NCBI GenBank assembly: GCA_030704615.1
Contig: CM060731.1
Span: 37,574,001 to 37,634,000 of the forward strand
Length of the DNA stretch: 60,000 nt
Direction of reading: 5' to 3'
Origin: Takakia lepidozioides
Lineage: Eukaryota > Streptophyta > Takakiopsida > Takakiales > Takakiaceae
A model generated the notes under the pieces. It was given only the letters and a program-made list of their open reading frames with translations, had not been told where the DNA came from and made no database searches. The translations under genes and the position numbers were made by a program. Every line of letters starts with the position of its first letter. Within the stretch, counting starts at the first letter, position 1. Below, piece after piece: positions 25,401-37,169 of the stretch.

Positions 25401-25756
25401 CTGCAAGGCCTCCTCATAATATGTCACGTGTCAATTTTTGGAGATGTCATATGGCGCACATACACGAAAACTATGGACTTATTAAAAAGAGACATGTGTA
25501 CAGTTTGCTGCAGCACACTAAGTCATGTATGGTAGAAGTACATATGACTGCCAAAATGACAGTGAGATGTATCACTTGGTTCACCTTACTGCAGTCATAC
25601 GTGACCGACCATCATGTACTCATTGTATTCACTTGGTTTGCACGACTTAAAGTCATTGTAGTCATATGTACCATATATGACTACGGGATAGTCATATATA
25701 CAGTCATATATACCGCGATCTGTTATAGTGCCATCACCTCCCCCGGTGAGCCACAC
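22395..25756. other. DNA inserted between LINE ORF1 and ORF2
   Basis: This block shows no LINE similarity and includes a tandem repeat (22700-23240). Phrases built around AGTCATA recur at 25200-25720. AGCCACAC occurs at both edges (22387-22394 and 25749-25756) and could be an 8-base target duplication, but no terminal inverted repeats are evident. No transposase is seen. It may be a non-autonomous element or unrelated genomic DNA. Confidence 0.4.
22700..23240. repeat. Tandem repeat, unit about 100 bp
   Basis: The phrase CATGCTCCACACATGC and close variants starts at 22861, 22963, 23056 and 23159, spacings of 93-103 bases. Each is preceded by an AGCTTCAATGAGCTGAA-like phrase and followed by a CAGCCC / CCTTCC / CTTGC stretch. 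A weaker copy lies near 22740. The units are imperfect and not in a constant reading frame. Confidence 0.65.
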
Positions 25757-26182
25757 TCAGCCCTCCCTGGTTTTTTCTGGCTTTCCTGTTGGCTGGATCC
25801 ATTGGCTTTAGTTGGCCTCCTCTTTTTCTCTATGGCTCCGTCCCCAGTGTCGGTGTTCCTCTCGTTTGCATCTATGCAGCTCAAATTATATTTTTCCTTC
25901 CACCTTGTTCAGAATCTCTGCTGAGCCTTTTATCTTGGGCAACCTGCTAAAGCTCCTTGGTCTCAATTCCAGCAGCGAAGGGGGTCTCAGGTCCTCATCA
26001 AATTCGTTCTGGTTTCTTCGGAGACAACGTCTATTTTGCACCTGCAGTCCGATTATCAGTTTTCAAGCCAATGCCTCCGGGGGTCTACCCGCGTCGTCCT
26101 ATCTCAATGCTCAGCTCCTTCTACTGCTTATCTCCAAGCCATCATTTCATGGTCTTGCCATGGGCTTTCCGACCTTCCCTCC

Positions 26183-27239
26183 ATGAATTTTTCCCTCACC
26201 TCATGGAATATTAGAGGGATAGGATCTCTAGCCTCTTTGCCTAAGTGCCGTCGTTTACAACAGTGGGCTTTTGCCTTTAGAGGCTCCAATGACATCATCT
26301 TTCTGCAAGAACATAAACTAGATGCAGCCAAAAATCAAGCCTTAGGAAATGGTTTTTGGCTAGCAATGCTGCCTGGTGGAACCCTACAATTGCAGACTCT
26401 AGAGGAGGAACCGCTATCCTCATTTCTCCTTCTTTGATCTATTTCTTCACATCTGAAGTCTCTTGGATGCAATGCAGAATACAAGTTGCTTTTATCGACC
26501 CTAATTCAGCCTTTGAGTGTTGTGCTTTTGTAAACATCTATGCTCCCATTCGGTTGCTGAAAGAATTGATTTCTGGTCTTTTCTGAGACTCAAAATCCAA
26601 GCTTGCCTTGATGTGGTTCATTGGATTTTCGCGGGTGACCTGAATATGGTTGAGAACTTGGAGGATAGACTAGGATCAACTTCCCACACCTTGTCTTTTG
26701 AAGAGACTGATGCCTGGGAAGCTATGTGTTTTGCTGCGGGTCTGTCAGACTCTTTCAACCATGAGGAGGGTGATCTGCGTTTCACCTGGTCGAACAACCG
26801 CAACCCCCCTGACCTCTGTATGGCCCGCCTTGATCGAATTTATTGCTCCCCCACCCCTCTAATATGGGCAAAGCCTGTTGCGATAGGGCCAATTCTCCTG
26901 GGATTTGATCACTCAGCTGTTTGTGCCAGCTTCTCCATGCCTGATGCTCATTCCAAGGGTCGTGGATTTTTAAAACTAAACCCCTCCATCTTAGCTATTC
27001 CAAAGTGTTTGGATATTTTAACACAGACTTGGCTTCAGGCTGGTGTGGGTTTCTCATCCCCCACGATCAAGTTTATAAAAAAACTGGAGGCTATTAGAAA
27101 AGTGGGGCAAGCCCTCTCAAAAACTCATGCCCAAAGCAGGAATCGGCAGGAGAAAGCCTCACCAAGTGCCTTGCCCAATGTCAGAAGGTTATCGAGTCGG
27201 GCTGGGCATACTCTCAGACTTGGGACTCCTTTCACCTAG
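26183..27239 (+). pseudogene. LINE ORF2 endonuclease domain, broken
   Basis: Three overlapping frames together give an apurinic/apyrimidinic-type endonuclease, which nicks target DNA. SLTSWNIRGIG is at the start (ATG 26183), followed by IIFLQEHKLD with the catalytic Glu and RGGTAIL. Then come FAGDLNMVE, RLDRIYCS and FDHSAVCASF, the usual SDH site with Ser replaced by Phe. Frame changes near 26360 and 26550 disrupt it. Confidence 0.75.
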
Positions 27240-27250
27240 CTAAAAGGAAC

Positions 27251-28440
27251 TTGGCTCTGTTACTTTATACGAAGGAGGAAAACATGAGGAGGAAGGCGGA
27301 CATCAACTGGTCTCTCAAGGGAGAGAAGATGACCCGCTATTTCTTTCTTAAAGCCAAACAGCGTCGAGTTGCCACTACCATAGCTGCTTTGAAAAATGAC
27401 CAAGGCCTTCCAGTTTCTCTCCCCAAACAGATGTCCTCTTTAGCTGCCTCCCATTTTGCAGCTCTATTCAGAGCTTGCCCTGACTCTCCACAAATCTCTT
27501 CTGCGAGGAACGCGGTCCTTTCCACCTTCACATCAATAATTTATGAGCCTGAATTGGCCAGCCTCTCGGCCCCTTTCACATCAGGAGAGCTTTCGGATGC
27601 CTTGGACAAGCTTGCCTCATTTAAATCTCCCGGGCTAGAAAGATTACCTGTGGAGCTATTCAAGGCAATTTGGTTGGAATGCGGAGACGATTTTGTTGCT
27701 TTTGCTGAAGATATCCTGCTTAAAGGGATTATGCCCTCGCAAATCTCTCAAGGAGTCATAACCCTTATTCACAAGAAAAGAGACCGGGATGTTCTCCCCA
27801 ACTATAGGCCTATTACCTTGCTCAATGCGGTGTATAAAATTATTGCTAAAGCCTTAGCCTCTAGGCTTCAGCCACTTCTCTACAAGCTCATCAGACCATA
27901 GCAGACCGGTTTCTTAAAAGATCGTATGATCTTAGATAATATCCTGCTTGCCCAAGAAGCTCTCAGCTCAGCTTTTGAGGGCAATCAGCCTCTAGCTATG
28001 CTTATGCTGGACTTTGAAAAGGCTTTTGATAGCATTAGTTAGAGTTATTTGTTGGGGGCCTTACAAAAATGCGGCATTACTAGGATTTTCCTTAGATGGA
28101 TTTGCATCCTTTTCCACTCGGCCTCCAGTAAGGTTATGGTGAATGGTTCTATTTCCAGCTCCTTCCCTCTATTTCGTTTTGTAAGACAGGGGTGCCTCCT
28201 TTCTCCCTTCTTGTTCATTATCGCTGTTGATGGCCTCAACCATCTCCTTCACAATAGGCCTGATGTGGCACCCAATCATCCCCAATTACAGTATTAAATC
28301 TTCCATGTACGCTGATGATACCTCTCTTCTGATTGATAATACCTCTGGAGCTAATGTGGATCGGGCTCTGCTTTCCCTATCCGAGTTCTGTGACTAGAGT
28401 AAATCAAAGGGTATTTTATCTAAGCTAAACGACCCCTCTC
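27251..28440 (+). pseudogene. LINE ORF2 reverse transcriptase, broken
   Basis: This is the reverse transcriptase of the same element. Motifs in order are FKSPGLERLPVELFK, YRPITLLNAVYKIIAKALA, TGFLKDRMILDN, MLDFEKAFDS (first catalytic Asp), VRQGCLLSPFLF and YADD at 28308-28319 (catalytic pair). In-frame TAG codons at 27899 and 28040 and a frame change near 28290 prevent a full product. Confidence 0.85.
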
Positions 28441-28564
28441 TGGCTGCCTGCTCCGTGGGGAGACACCCTTGGTCTTTCCTGGCTTGAAGATGGTCAATCC
28501 CATGTATTTGTTGGGTCACCTGGTGGGACATGACCTGTCTTATTCCTTGTGAGCAGAAGTAATC

Positions 28565-30199
28565 TTGATCAACCTCAAGAGAAAACTGGCCTACTGGTGC
28601 TCGGTGCACCTCTCCATCACTGGTAGAGCTCTAGTCGTTAACCAGATACTGCTGGCCTCTTCCTGGTTTAGCTCGTCTGTCTGGTCCCCTGGAGATGTCT
28701 TTATCAAAAAAATGAAAGCCATGATTCGGAATTTTATTTGGGGCGCCTCCTCCTCCAGCCAGAACCGTCGTGCATTGATTAGCTAGAAGCAATTAACGCA
28801 GAAAAAGTCCAATGGCGGCTTGGGTATTATAGATCCCCACTCTCAGATCTGTGCCTTACTAGCCAAATGGGTCCCTAGGGTGTTTAGGCACACGTTATCT
28901 CCCTGGAGTCTTCTGGTGCGTCACCACCTTACTCAAGCCCGTCCAGCTCCCTCTTCAGCTTGGCCCCCCCTTAGAGGGACTGTCCACGGAGGTACATCCA
29001 ACTCAGTTCCTTTATCAGGCTCACATGCATGGAGGTCAATCTGGAGAGCCTGGTTTTCCCTAAGAAATCACCTATTGCAATCCATACCTGAGATCCCTGA
29101 GGAAGTGCACAGACAACCTTTGTTTGGTAATCAGATTCGAGCCTCCGACCTACTGGTAAAATGCTCGGCCAGATGGGCTTCCTGGGAGGTGGCAGGCATC
29201 TCTAATTTTTTCCACCTATGGGAAAATGGAGCTCTTATCCCTGCTGCGATGGCGGAAGACTCCCTTTCTCGAAGAAGACTGAGAACGGGGTGGGAGGTCG
29301 TGATTGGTGATTTTCCCTCTTCCTGGATTAATCTATTCTCCTTCCCAGTCAACATAAGGTGCCTCCCAGCCTGGGTGGCCTTTGATTCTGGCTCATCTCA
29401 ATCTACCTTTTATGCTCTGTCTCAAGAAGGTACTATGATATCTGGTTGGAAATTTATGGCCTATGACTCTGGTCTCCTACACTCTCCCAGCCTAGCAGTT
29501 GTTCCGGAAAATTCTTGCTATGCAATTTGGGTCTTCTGCATGGCCACAGAGACTGTGAACCCCTCTATTGATAATGGCTGCCATACAAACCCATTCTTCT
29601 TGTGGTTTTTGCAAGTGCCTTTGGCTAGGATGCAATTCAACCCCGGAGAGTGGTATTGGAGTGATAGACTCCACTCTTCTTTCTTTTCTTATACGGTGAA
29701 ACTTGGTTACAACCTTCTCAACCCAGTGCATGACATGGATTTAAAATGGACTACGAAGTGGGCTCACCTATAGGATGGCCCATCAGTTTGGAAAGGTATT
29801 TGGAAAGACGTATGGCGGAAGGATCGTGCAGCCAAAGTTTCTGGCTTTCCCTGGAAATTGGTTAATCGAATTCTACCGCTAAAGACTTGTTTTCCTGGCT
29901 CACCCCCCCACTGCATTTCCTGCACGACTGGGATCCCTGAATCATTGGAGCACTACTTTGTTTCTTGCCCATTGGCAAATTACCTCTGGTCTACAGTCCT
30001 TCCTTTTGTTGACTTCTGGAATCCAGTGCCTAGAAATGCTCCAGCAGTGCTGCTCTTAAATTTTCACGGTGGAGGGGTGTGGTCTAAATGCCCGGTCTTG
30101 GCTGCACTCAAGGCTCACGTTATGTGGAACTTGTGGAAGGCCAAATGTGGTCTGGTCTACTCGGGTAAGCCTTTCTCAATCAGTCTGTGCTTTTTGTGA
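28565..30199 (+). pseudogene. LINE ORF2 C-terminal region with zf-RVT zinc finger
   Basis: Open frames continue the ORF2 C-terminus. RKLAYWCSVHLSITGRALVVNQ is the usual segment after the RT thumb. CISCTTGIPESLEHYFVSC at about 29912-29970 has the Cys-x2-Cys...His-x4-Cys spacing of the zf-RVT finger at the end of plant L1 ORF2. Stops at 28784 and 29771 and frame changes break it. Confidence 0.65.
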
Positions 30200-30950
30200 C
30201 TCACTCAGAGATCATGTCTGAGGCCCGCAAGGCATGGGTGGTGATAGGTTCAGCTCTTTCCAGATACGTCTTAAGCTCCTTCAAGACTCCTTGGGGCAGA
30301 GGAGGGCGGATCTGTACCAGATTGTCGAAATCAAGGGTTCATTGGAATGACAGCATCCCACCGGAGTGGCAGCTCGCTTAGCTCCATGCGCTCCCATATG
30401 GGTGGGGACGAGCCTGAAGTTAATTGGAGACACAAGAAATCGTTCAAGAAGGGCAAGGCTAAGGCGCTCTCTTTTGGTAGCTTGAATTAGTGGGCTGCTT
30501 CTTGGGTTTGCCCTGCAGCTTAGTGTTAGCTCCCGCCTCTCGGGTTTTTTATGCTGCTCTCTGTTAATGCAACTTCGGGGGTTTTTTTTATGATACCTAG
30601 GATATGCTGTAGTGGCCGTTCTTCTGTGTACTTGGCCTGCTCCAGTTCCTAGCCTGCTTCGATTCTTAGGATTTCTCCTGCTTTAATTCTCCCCAAGCTT
30701 AGGAGCTGTTTTCTGGTTCCTGGCCGCCCCAGTTTCTTTGCAATCTACTGCTGGCAGATTCTAGACTCTGGCTTTCTGCTCCCCCTCCATTTCATGTTTG
30801 ATCACGAAGCATTTGTCTTCCTCAATCAGCCTCCATGGCACCCCCTAGAGGTTATTTTTTCCTCTTGTACTTCTCGGATATTTTGTCCATATTTATAAAG
30901 CTGGAGGCCTCCATCCCTCTTCTTATTATTAATTAAAAAAAAAAAAAACC

Positions 30951-32404
30951 CTTTCTTCCTCTCGGATTGATGTTGGCCAATGGATGCCACATCATATGGT
31001 CATTATTGGCAACCTCAAGCTCAACTGCCCTAGGGGGTAACCAGGGGACGAATTGCTGGTTACCTGGTGTAGCCCCTGCAACCCGATCCTGTTCCACTTC
31101 AGAAAGCAGGACCTGATCTCCCTCAAGTTCCTCTTGCTTTTCCTTAATGTAAAGATTTTCCAGCTTTTTTCCTGTGTTTTAGGTCGAATCTTCTGGAGCA
31201 AATTTCGTGATGGCGGGTCTTACAGAGAAATTCCCCATATGACATTTCGTACGCGGGATACCACGGAAGATATCTTAAGGGGAATTTCCCTGTAAGGCTG
31301 GGCCCATTTCTTTTCTTTTCTTTATCTTTATCTTTCAATTTCTTTACTTCTTGTCTTTTTCCTCCTACGGCCCTCAGTCGCAAACCTCAAAAGGCGGAAG
31401 TACTTGGGGCCCACTGACTTCGCTCTTCTTTTCGGGAAAACGTGCCTAGCTTTAGTATTTAAGAAATAAGAAATAAATTCCTACGGTGAGATCATGCCAG
31501 ACAGCCAGTCTGCAATAGTATGGTACACTATAAAGGGAAAGATATTCCATTTGTAGAGTATTTTTCATCCGTCCATTTGCCAGTTCACATCCGTTCATGC
31601 CAGCCACGCCGGACGATGGCATCTGCGGCAAATCGGAATCTGGTCTCTGACTCTCTGCTCATGCGATGTCCCGTCTTTTACATAATTCCACACGCCTTTC
31701 ACGCTTTGGAGGTCCGCCATCCCGGATTATTCCGCATGCAGGACCGGAAATCTGATCTAACGGCCCGGTGAGTGTGAACGTGGCCGAGCAGCAGCCATGG
31801 CCAATACGTAGCGGCCAAATTGGTTTTTCCACGCGTGCGAAGCTTTGTGTCGAAACATGACCGGCATCTGCACACGTCAGCAGAGTGAAGCAACGGATGA
31901 ATTCTCCCGTTCTGATAATTTCATCCAGTTATCTATATTTGTCACGGCGTATTAGCACCGATGGAATAAAGCAAGGATTTCTCGAATATGAGGGTTTTAT
32001 TCGGATATTAGTAGGTTTAGGCCGTAGTTAGGTCGGGCCCACCCAGTGCTTTTTCAAACTCTGTCTTTTCCGTTTTGGTTTTTCTATTTGATAATGATCT
32101 TAACTTTCACATAAACTACTTTTGGTGAGGGAAGGACGAAAGCAGGATGGATGGATAGATGATGCCATGTTTCTGTTAACTTATGACCGATAGGTTCGAC
32201 GGTGGCGCTGATGGACGTAAAAGAGGCGAAACCATGCATCGAGGAACAAGGATCACACGTGCGATGTCAGCTCAAATTGGGGCTGCCGTTGACGGCAGCG
32301 TCAGTGCCGCAGCACGGGGACGGCGACCGCGGACAGGCGCCGTTCTACCGCGGCTCCGGCTGCCTTCAGCTCAGATCTAAACTATATATATATATATATA
32401 TATT
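30951..32404. other. Intergenic DNA after the LINE
   Basis: No recognisable gene. A hairpin lies at 31218-31296 (listed separately). The part from 31580 to 32380 is more GC-rich and contains a TA repeat at about 32383-32403, but no open frame resembles a known protein. Confidence 0.35.
31218..31296. repeat. Short inverted repeat (hairpin)
   Basis: CTTACAGAGAAATTCCCC and GGGGAATTTCCCTGTAAG are complementary at 17 of 18 positions and about 40 bases apart. The piece could be a very small MITE or a transcribed hairpin. Confidence 0.5.
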
Positions 32405-32622
32405 TAAAAGGAAACCTGGGAGCGACTGCTCACAATTCAGGCCCTTGAGGAGGGGGAAAAATTAAACCCCTTTCAGATAAGCCATTAGGCACACAGGTGG
32501 GAAACGTCACCACCAGACCAGCCGGTCACGAACAATCCACACACCAGGCAGGGCAGCGGGTTTGAACCCCGAACCACCAGGGCGACACACTGTCCACTTA
32601 CCAGCTGAGCTACCAGCTGATG
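32405..32622 (-). mobile_element. tRNA-derived SINE, minus strand
   Basis: The A box TAGCTCAGCTGG (complement of 32601-32612) and B box GGTTCAAACCC (complement of 32558-32568) both fit the RNA polymerase III consensus. The body matches the SINE at 7447-7698 almost throughout, including the conserved 3' part. The 3' end borders a TA microsatellite rather than a clean poly(A). No convincing target duplication was found. Confidence 0.75.
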
Positions 32623-32629
32623 TAAGCTA

Positions 32630-34800
32630 ATTAGGGTAGAGGATGAATGAAATCGTGATGAATGAAGTAAATAGTATAATCCTCCTGGATGAATGGATCA
32701 GTAGACTTTGGATGAATAATAAAGGTGATGATGAATGAAATGGAGTACGGACTATTCTTCTAAAACTCGGTGGAGAGATGATAGGTAAAACATTAGTATG
32801 GCGAAGGTGGATATGTTTATTTTTCAACAACTTCTTAATTTATGTCACTCTATAGAAAGGGATAGAGATATTGATAGGGAGTTATTAAAAAAATAACAAA
32901 TAGAAGAGGCCTATATCAAAGACGATTAGGTAACGTCCGGAGCTAGCCTCTCGGCAAGCTTACCACTAGGCATGGGTTCCAAAAGGAAGACTTGGCCAAC
33001 CAAGTATAACTCATGGTGTAACTTGTAACTTCACCCCAAAGGGCTACTGTCTTGTTTGAAAGGTGGACACCTTCTACAATTGTAACTATAGCAACACCCA
33101 ATAACTCAAAACTCGTCAAGTACCACAAGTTGAGTAACCGATCATTGACCCACTTACCCCTAGGTTGGCCCTAACGCGGCATCAACACTTATGTGGTTTC
33201 AACTAGTGTTGGGTGGATATTAAATTCTCTTTAATATTGGTTGATTCCAGGTATTAAAACTTGTGGTTTTAGACATCCGCCGGTTCCAGGTATTACCATG
33301 ATGACAAACATCGGATCTGGGTATGCATCCGGTTATTAAGCTTAGGGCCGAGATCCACCATGTATGACAAGTATTGGCCGGAAATCCAACGGTTTTAACA
33401 CCAGGTACATAATTTTTTTTTTTCATATTTTCATATCCACTTGTTATGCATCTAACCCGGATCCTTAAAAATGTGGGTGATGGGTCCGGATACATTGATA
33501 TCTTGTTGTTGATCTCCTGATGACTCTATATCCGCCTAGCACTGGTTTTAACCCATGGTCCCTTATGAAGATGACCTTGTGGTCTAACCCCTGGGCCATC
33601 TATTGGATGTATACAACAGGTTCACCAATAACTATGAACTTCTTTGAAAAATGACAATCTTAAGACTATGAGAGGGTATCAGCGACCGTATCGTTGAGCG
33701 TATCAGCAAGTGTGAATGACCCTCAAGTCACAAACATGATCGAACTGAACCTTAGGTCACCAAAAAACATAAATGTCTAAGCTGAAGGTGAAAAGAAAAC
33801 TAAGATGGAAGATGGATAAACTTTGAAAAACCACGTGCCATAAAACCAAGAATACTACGGATTTATCGTTAGTCACTTTGATAACTAGCTATGCTATCAG
33901 CCAGCTTGCACTCATGACATTGCATGTAACAAACTTTTTCTCAAGATCATATCATATATATGATTATGCGAAATGTGCATCTTCAAATCTAATTGGGACT
34001 ACGTGATAATCCAATAGCTGCAAAGTTACAGAGATCCATTACATCTTTTGATTAGCTCAAATTTGATATGTACATTACTAGGCAACCCAGCTCACCGTTG
34101 TTCAATAGAAATAAATAAAAAATAAAAAATAAAAAATTCAACTCTCACACTTATGAAGTAGAGATTAGAACTTTGCAATATGTTCATATTTATACATTAT
34201 ATTTACAAAGAAAATTACTCTCTCACTCCCCAAAATCGACTATCCCATCATCTTATGCTCAAAATTAGAAACAGCGCCGGTGTTTTATCAAAAACAATTC
34301 GGTCCTAAATCCTATGAGGGCACCTGAGATGCCATGGCGCAGATTAGGGAAGATGACACTAAGCTACAAAAGATAATTGCAACTAGACCTATTATTACAT
34401 GAAATGCAATGGTCTTCACATAATATTGGGGGTCCACCCACAAAAATAAAGGTCAGTGACACAAATTCACCGTATTTCTCATTGTTTCAGTTAATCAAAT
34501 TGTAGGAGACGGGGCCTTGGGTCTATACATCGCCTGAAATTCCTCTCATAGTCTCGGCCATAACACAATCAAATGTTGGAGAAAATGAAGAATGGTTTTG
34601 AGGACATGGTCAAGAGTCTGAACAATGCTCATTTGTTCCAGCAAAAGAAGATTTTGTTACAAACCCGGGCGACGGCGGTCGTCCGAAAATAAGTAAATAA
34701 ATAAATAATATATATATATAGAAAATTTCTAAAATAATATCGAGAACGCTATAGCTAGCTGTCCCAATTTTTTTTAATATTTTTTAATTTAATAATATTA
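32630..34800. other. Gene-poor DNA
   Basis: Stops are dense in every frame. Between 33230 and 33420 phrases such as CCAGGTATTA recur, but no clear unit emerges. I see no gene. Confidence 0.35.
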
Positions 34801-34810
34801 AGATCAAGAC

Positions 34811-35107
34811 CAATAGAGCTGGTGGTCATAATTTATTATTATTTTTATTATTTTTATTGGGACCGCCAGAACTGACGGTCCTATTTATTTTAGATAGTTC
34901 CTATTTTGTTTTATTAATATTGGGACCGTCAGCTCTGATAGTAGGATGACTGTAGTCATCGTGCAGCGGTCATCGACAAAAAATTAAATTGAAATATAAA
35001 CATAAATATAAATATATCATCGGATCACCAGCATTAGCGGTCCCAATTTATTATTATTTTAAAATATTATTTTTAATTAATATCGCTATTATTAGAGCTG
35101 ATGGTAT
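34811..35107. repeat. Field of palindromic GGGACC...GGTCCC motifs, part 1
   Basis: Degenerate copies of a roughly 24-base near-palindrome appear at about 34812, 34859-34881 (GGGACCGCCAGAACTGACGG), 34922-34943, 35022-35046 and 35090-35107. AT-rich spacers, largely TTATTATTTTTA, separate them. The motif is complementary to itself around AGAGCT / AGCTCT. Confidence 0.5.
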
Positions 35108-36239
35108 CTATTTTAATTTTAAAAAATAGAATTAAAAAAACTTGCTTCTGCTTACTTTGGCGGTAGGGTGGGCGACCGTTGCCGTTACCAGACCAACTAT
35201 ATATATATTTTATTTTTATTATTTTTATTATTTTTGAAATCAGTCTTGAACTTCTCATAAGCCAAGTTGAAGGCATTCTTCACTTACAAAGCAACATGAG
35301 CTACTACTTGTTTGTCGTCAAATATATTAGTTTGCCTTGGTTCCACTTCCACGTTGTTGTACAATGGTCACCCCTCAGTTTGAGATTGCGCTAGCCGGAC
35401 ATAATAATTCTTTGCGTTTGGTGAAACACGGAATGAAGTCCCAGGCCCAACATGGAGCTTAGATGGACTTCCATTCGCGACCATGGCCACGGATCGCTCC
35501 ATTGCAAAACCAAACAACCACCGCAAATAGCAATGAACAACTCCCCAACCTCTTCACAACTCCAACCCTCTATTGATATAAATGCGCATGTGAAGGGTTG
35601 AAGGGGTCAGGTAAGGAAGGGTTGAAGTGAAGCGAAGGAACAGATGTGCAGATAACATCCCGTCGCTTGGCAAAGCTTCAAGGGCAGGGTAGGGCAGGGA
35701 TGGATGAATGGGGGATGAAGAATACTGATGACAAATAAATGACTTATGATGTAAAATTTTGAGATTGTCAAAGTTGACGGTCCTTATTTTTATTATTATT
35801 TTTAGTAATTTCGAGACTGTCAGAGCTCGCGATCCCAAATTTTATTTATTTATTCTGACGATCTGGACCATCAAAATTTGGTCGCATGAAAGTAAAATTG
35901 TAAGAAAAATACTTGACATAAAATTAGTTGTAACGTGACACTGATGGGTTTGCGCCACATCACGTCATAATTGACAACTGGGATGTGTAGCATAAATAGC
36001 TTCACCCAAAAACTTCCACACGACATTCCCCCTCAACCAGAATGACACCAACGTCAGTCTTCAGGACCATTTTCCCATACTACTAACACATGGGTTGGAC
36101 AGATAGAACATTTCTGCTTAATGTCTGGAATTTCTGCTAACTCTTGCATAAAGTTAGCTTCAGGAATTACCAATATATCTCTGCCACAAAAAAGAAACTT
36201 GTCGTGGCTCACCCTGCACATGCATTGATCTTAGCTGAA
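35108..36239. other. Intergenic DNA with a second part of the palindromic field
   Basis: No gene is recognised. At 35761-35783 and 35812-35837 the GACTGTCAGAGCTC...GATCCCAA type of motif recurs, about 650 bases after the first group. The stretch 35400-35720 is of mixed composition with no coding frame. Confidence 0.4.
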
Positions 36240-36720
36240 GTCTTTAAGATGTCTGTGATCATGCACCTTGCATCATATAGGTCTTATTTTATGGAACAGT
36301 GCATCTGTGTCTCATTTGACGAATTTCCACAACCTGAGCTGGGCTCTATAGGTGGAAGGAAGCTCTCAAGGATTGTGGTAGGATGTCTTGACACTATGTG
36401 TTCAAGTATCCCCAATTCTGGCCAGCTAAGAAACTCCCTATTAATAAGCTTGGCTTGCATAATTTCCAACGGAAGTTATACTATAGTATGATCATTGAAC
36501 AAACATCGCGCCACCGTTGGAGAATATGTATTTGCAAGGCCAAAAAAAGTTTCATCTTACATCACTGCTTTTGCCTTAGTATTGTCAAACCTGCACAATG
36601 CATTACCCTGGGCGAAAATCCTCGTGGGAACGTAATCTAATTTCTTAGTTGATTCAGTGGTATTGTCTTCTACATCAACTAGAAAACTTGAGCTTTTATC
36701 TAGGCGGTGCAACAAATCTT
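36240..36720 (-). pseudogene. Unrecognised coding-like relic
   Basis: One minus-strand frame runs from about 36715 to 36284 with only two stops and reads as ordinary protein (for example STKKLDYVPTRIFAQGNALC and ETFFGLANTYSPTVARC). I do not recognise the family. It lies just downstream, on the same strand, of the integrase-like relic and could be part of the same element or of a different dead gene. Confidence 0.3.
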
Positions 36721-37169
36721 CTACGAAGCTTGTCATTTTTTGTCCAACATGATTGAATTCGTCTCTCCAACAAGATTTTCTTCATAGACGGATCTAGAAG
36801 CCATATATAAAAGTAGTAGTTTGTGACTTCTAAAAACATATTGAGTCTAAGAGTTTGAATAGAATTCCCACTCAACTTCCACACTCACACCAATTACGCT
36901 GCTCACTGCAATCAATCTATAACTCTCTCTCTCACAAAAAAATAAAAGAGAAATAATATACATAACACAAGAAACGATTTATGCAATTCTAATAAATGTC
37001 GTGACATAAAACTAAATCTAAAAAAATTCAATGTGGTCAGCACCTCCATACTTGGAGCGTAAACTAATAAACGACAAATCCAAATAATAACTTTGAAAAA
37101 TTCACCAAACAAAAACATAGATCAAATGTACATGCAGAATCAACACAGACTACAAACCTGGCAGAGCGT

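Larger units (their letters stand above)
20600..30950 (+). mobile_element. Degenerate L1-clade LINE retrotransposon
   Basis: A non-LTR element in plus orientation has ORF1 with a zinc knuckle (about 21310-22400), an ORF2 apurinic-type endonuclease (26183-27239), a reverse transcriptase (27251-28440), a C-terminal region with a zinc finger (to 30200), a 3' UTR and an A-run at 30936-30950. Many frameshifts and in-frame stops (for example TAG at 27899 and 28040) show it is inactive. About 3.3 kb of unrelated DNA separates ORF1 from ORF2 and is probably a later insertion. The left boundary is approximate, and no target-site duplication was found. Confidence 0.85.

Noticed and set aside
30936-30970. 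Target-site duplication for the LINE
   Set aside because: The sequence after the A-run (CCTTTCTTCCTCTCGG) has no clear match near the left end at 20.58-20.62 kb.
32550-32622. Apparent tRNA gene on the minus strand
   Set aside because: A and B boxes are present, but the sequence continues into a SINE body shared with 7447-7698 and shows no convincing acceptor stem.
34680-35240. Possible LTR element in the AT-rich palindromic field
   Set aside because: I found no TG...CA ends, primer-binding site or polyprotein.
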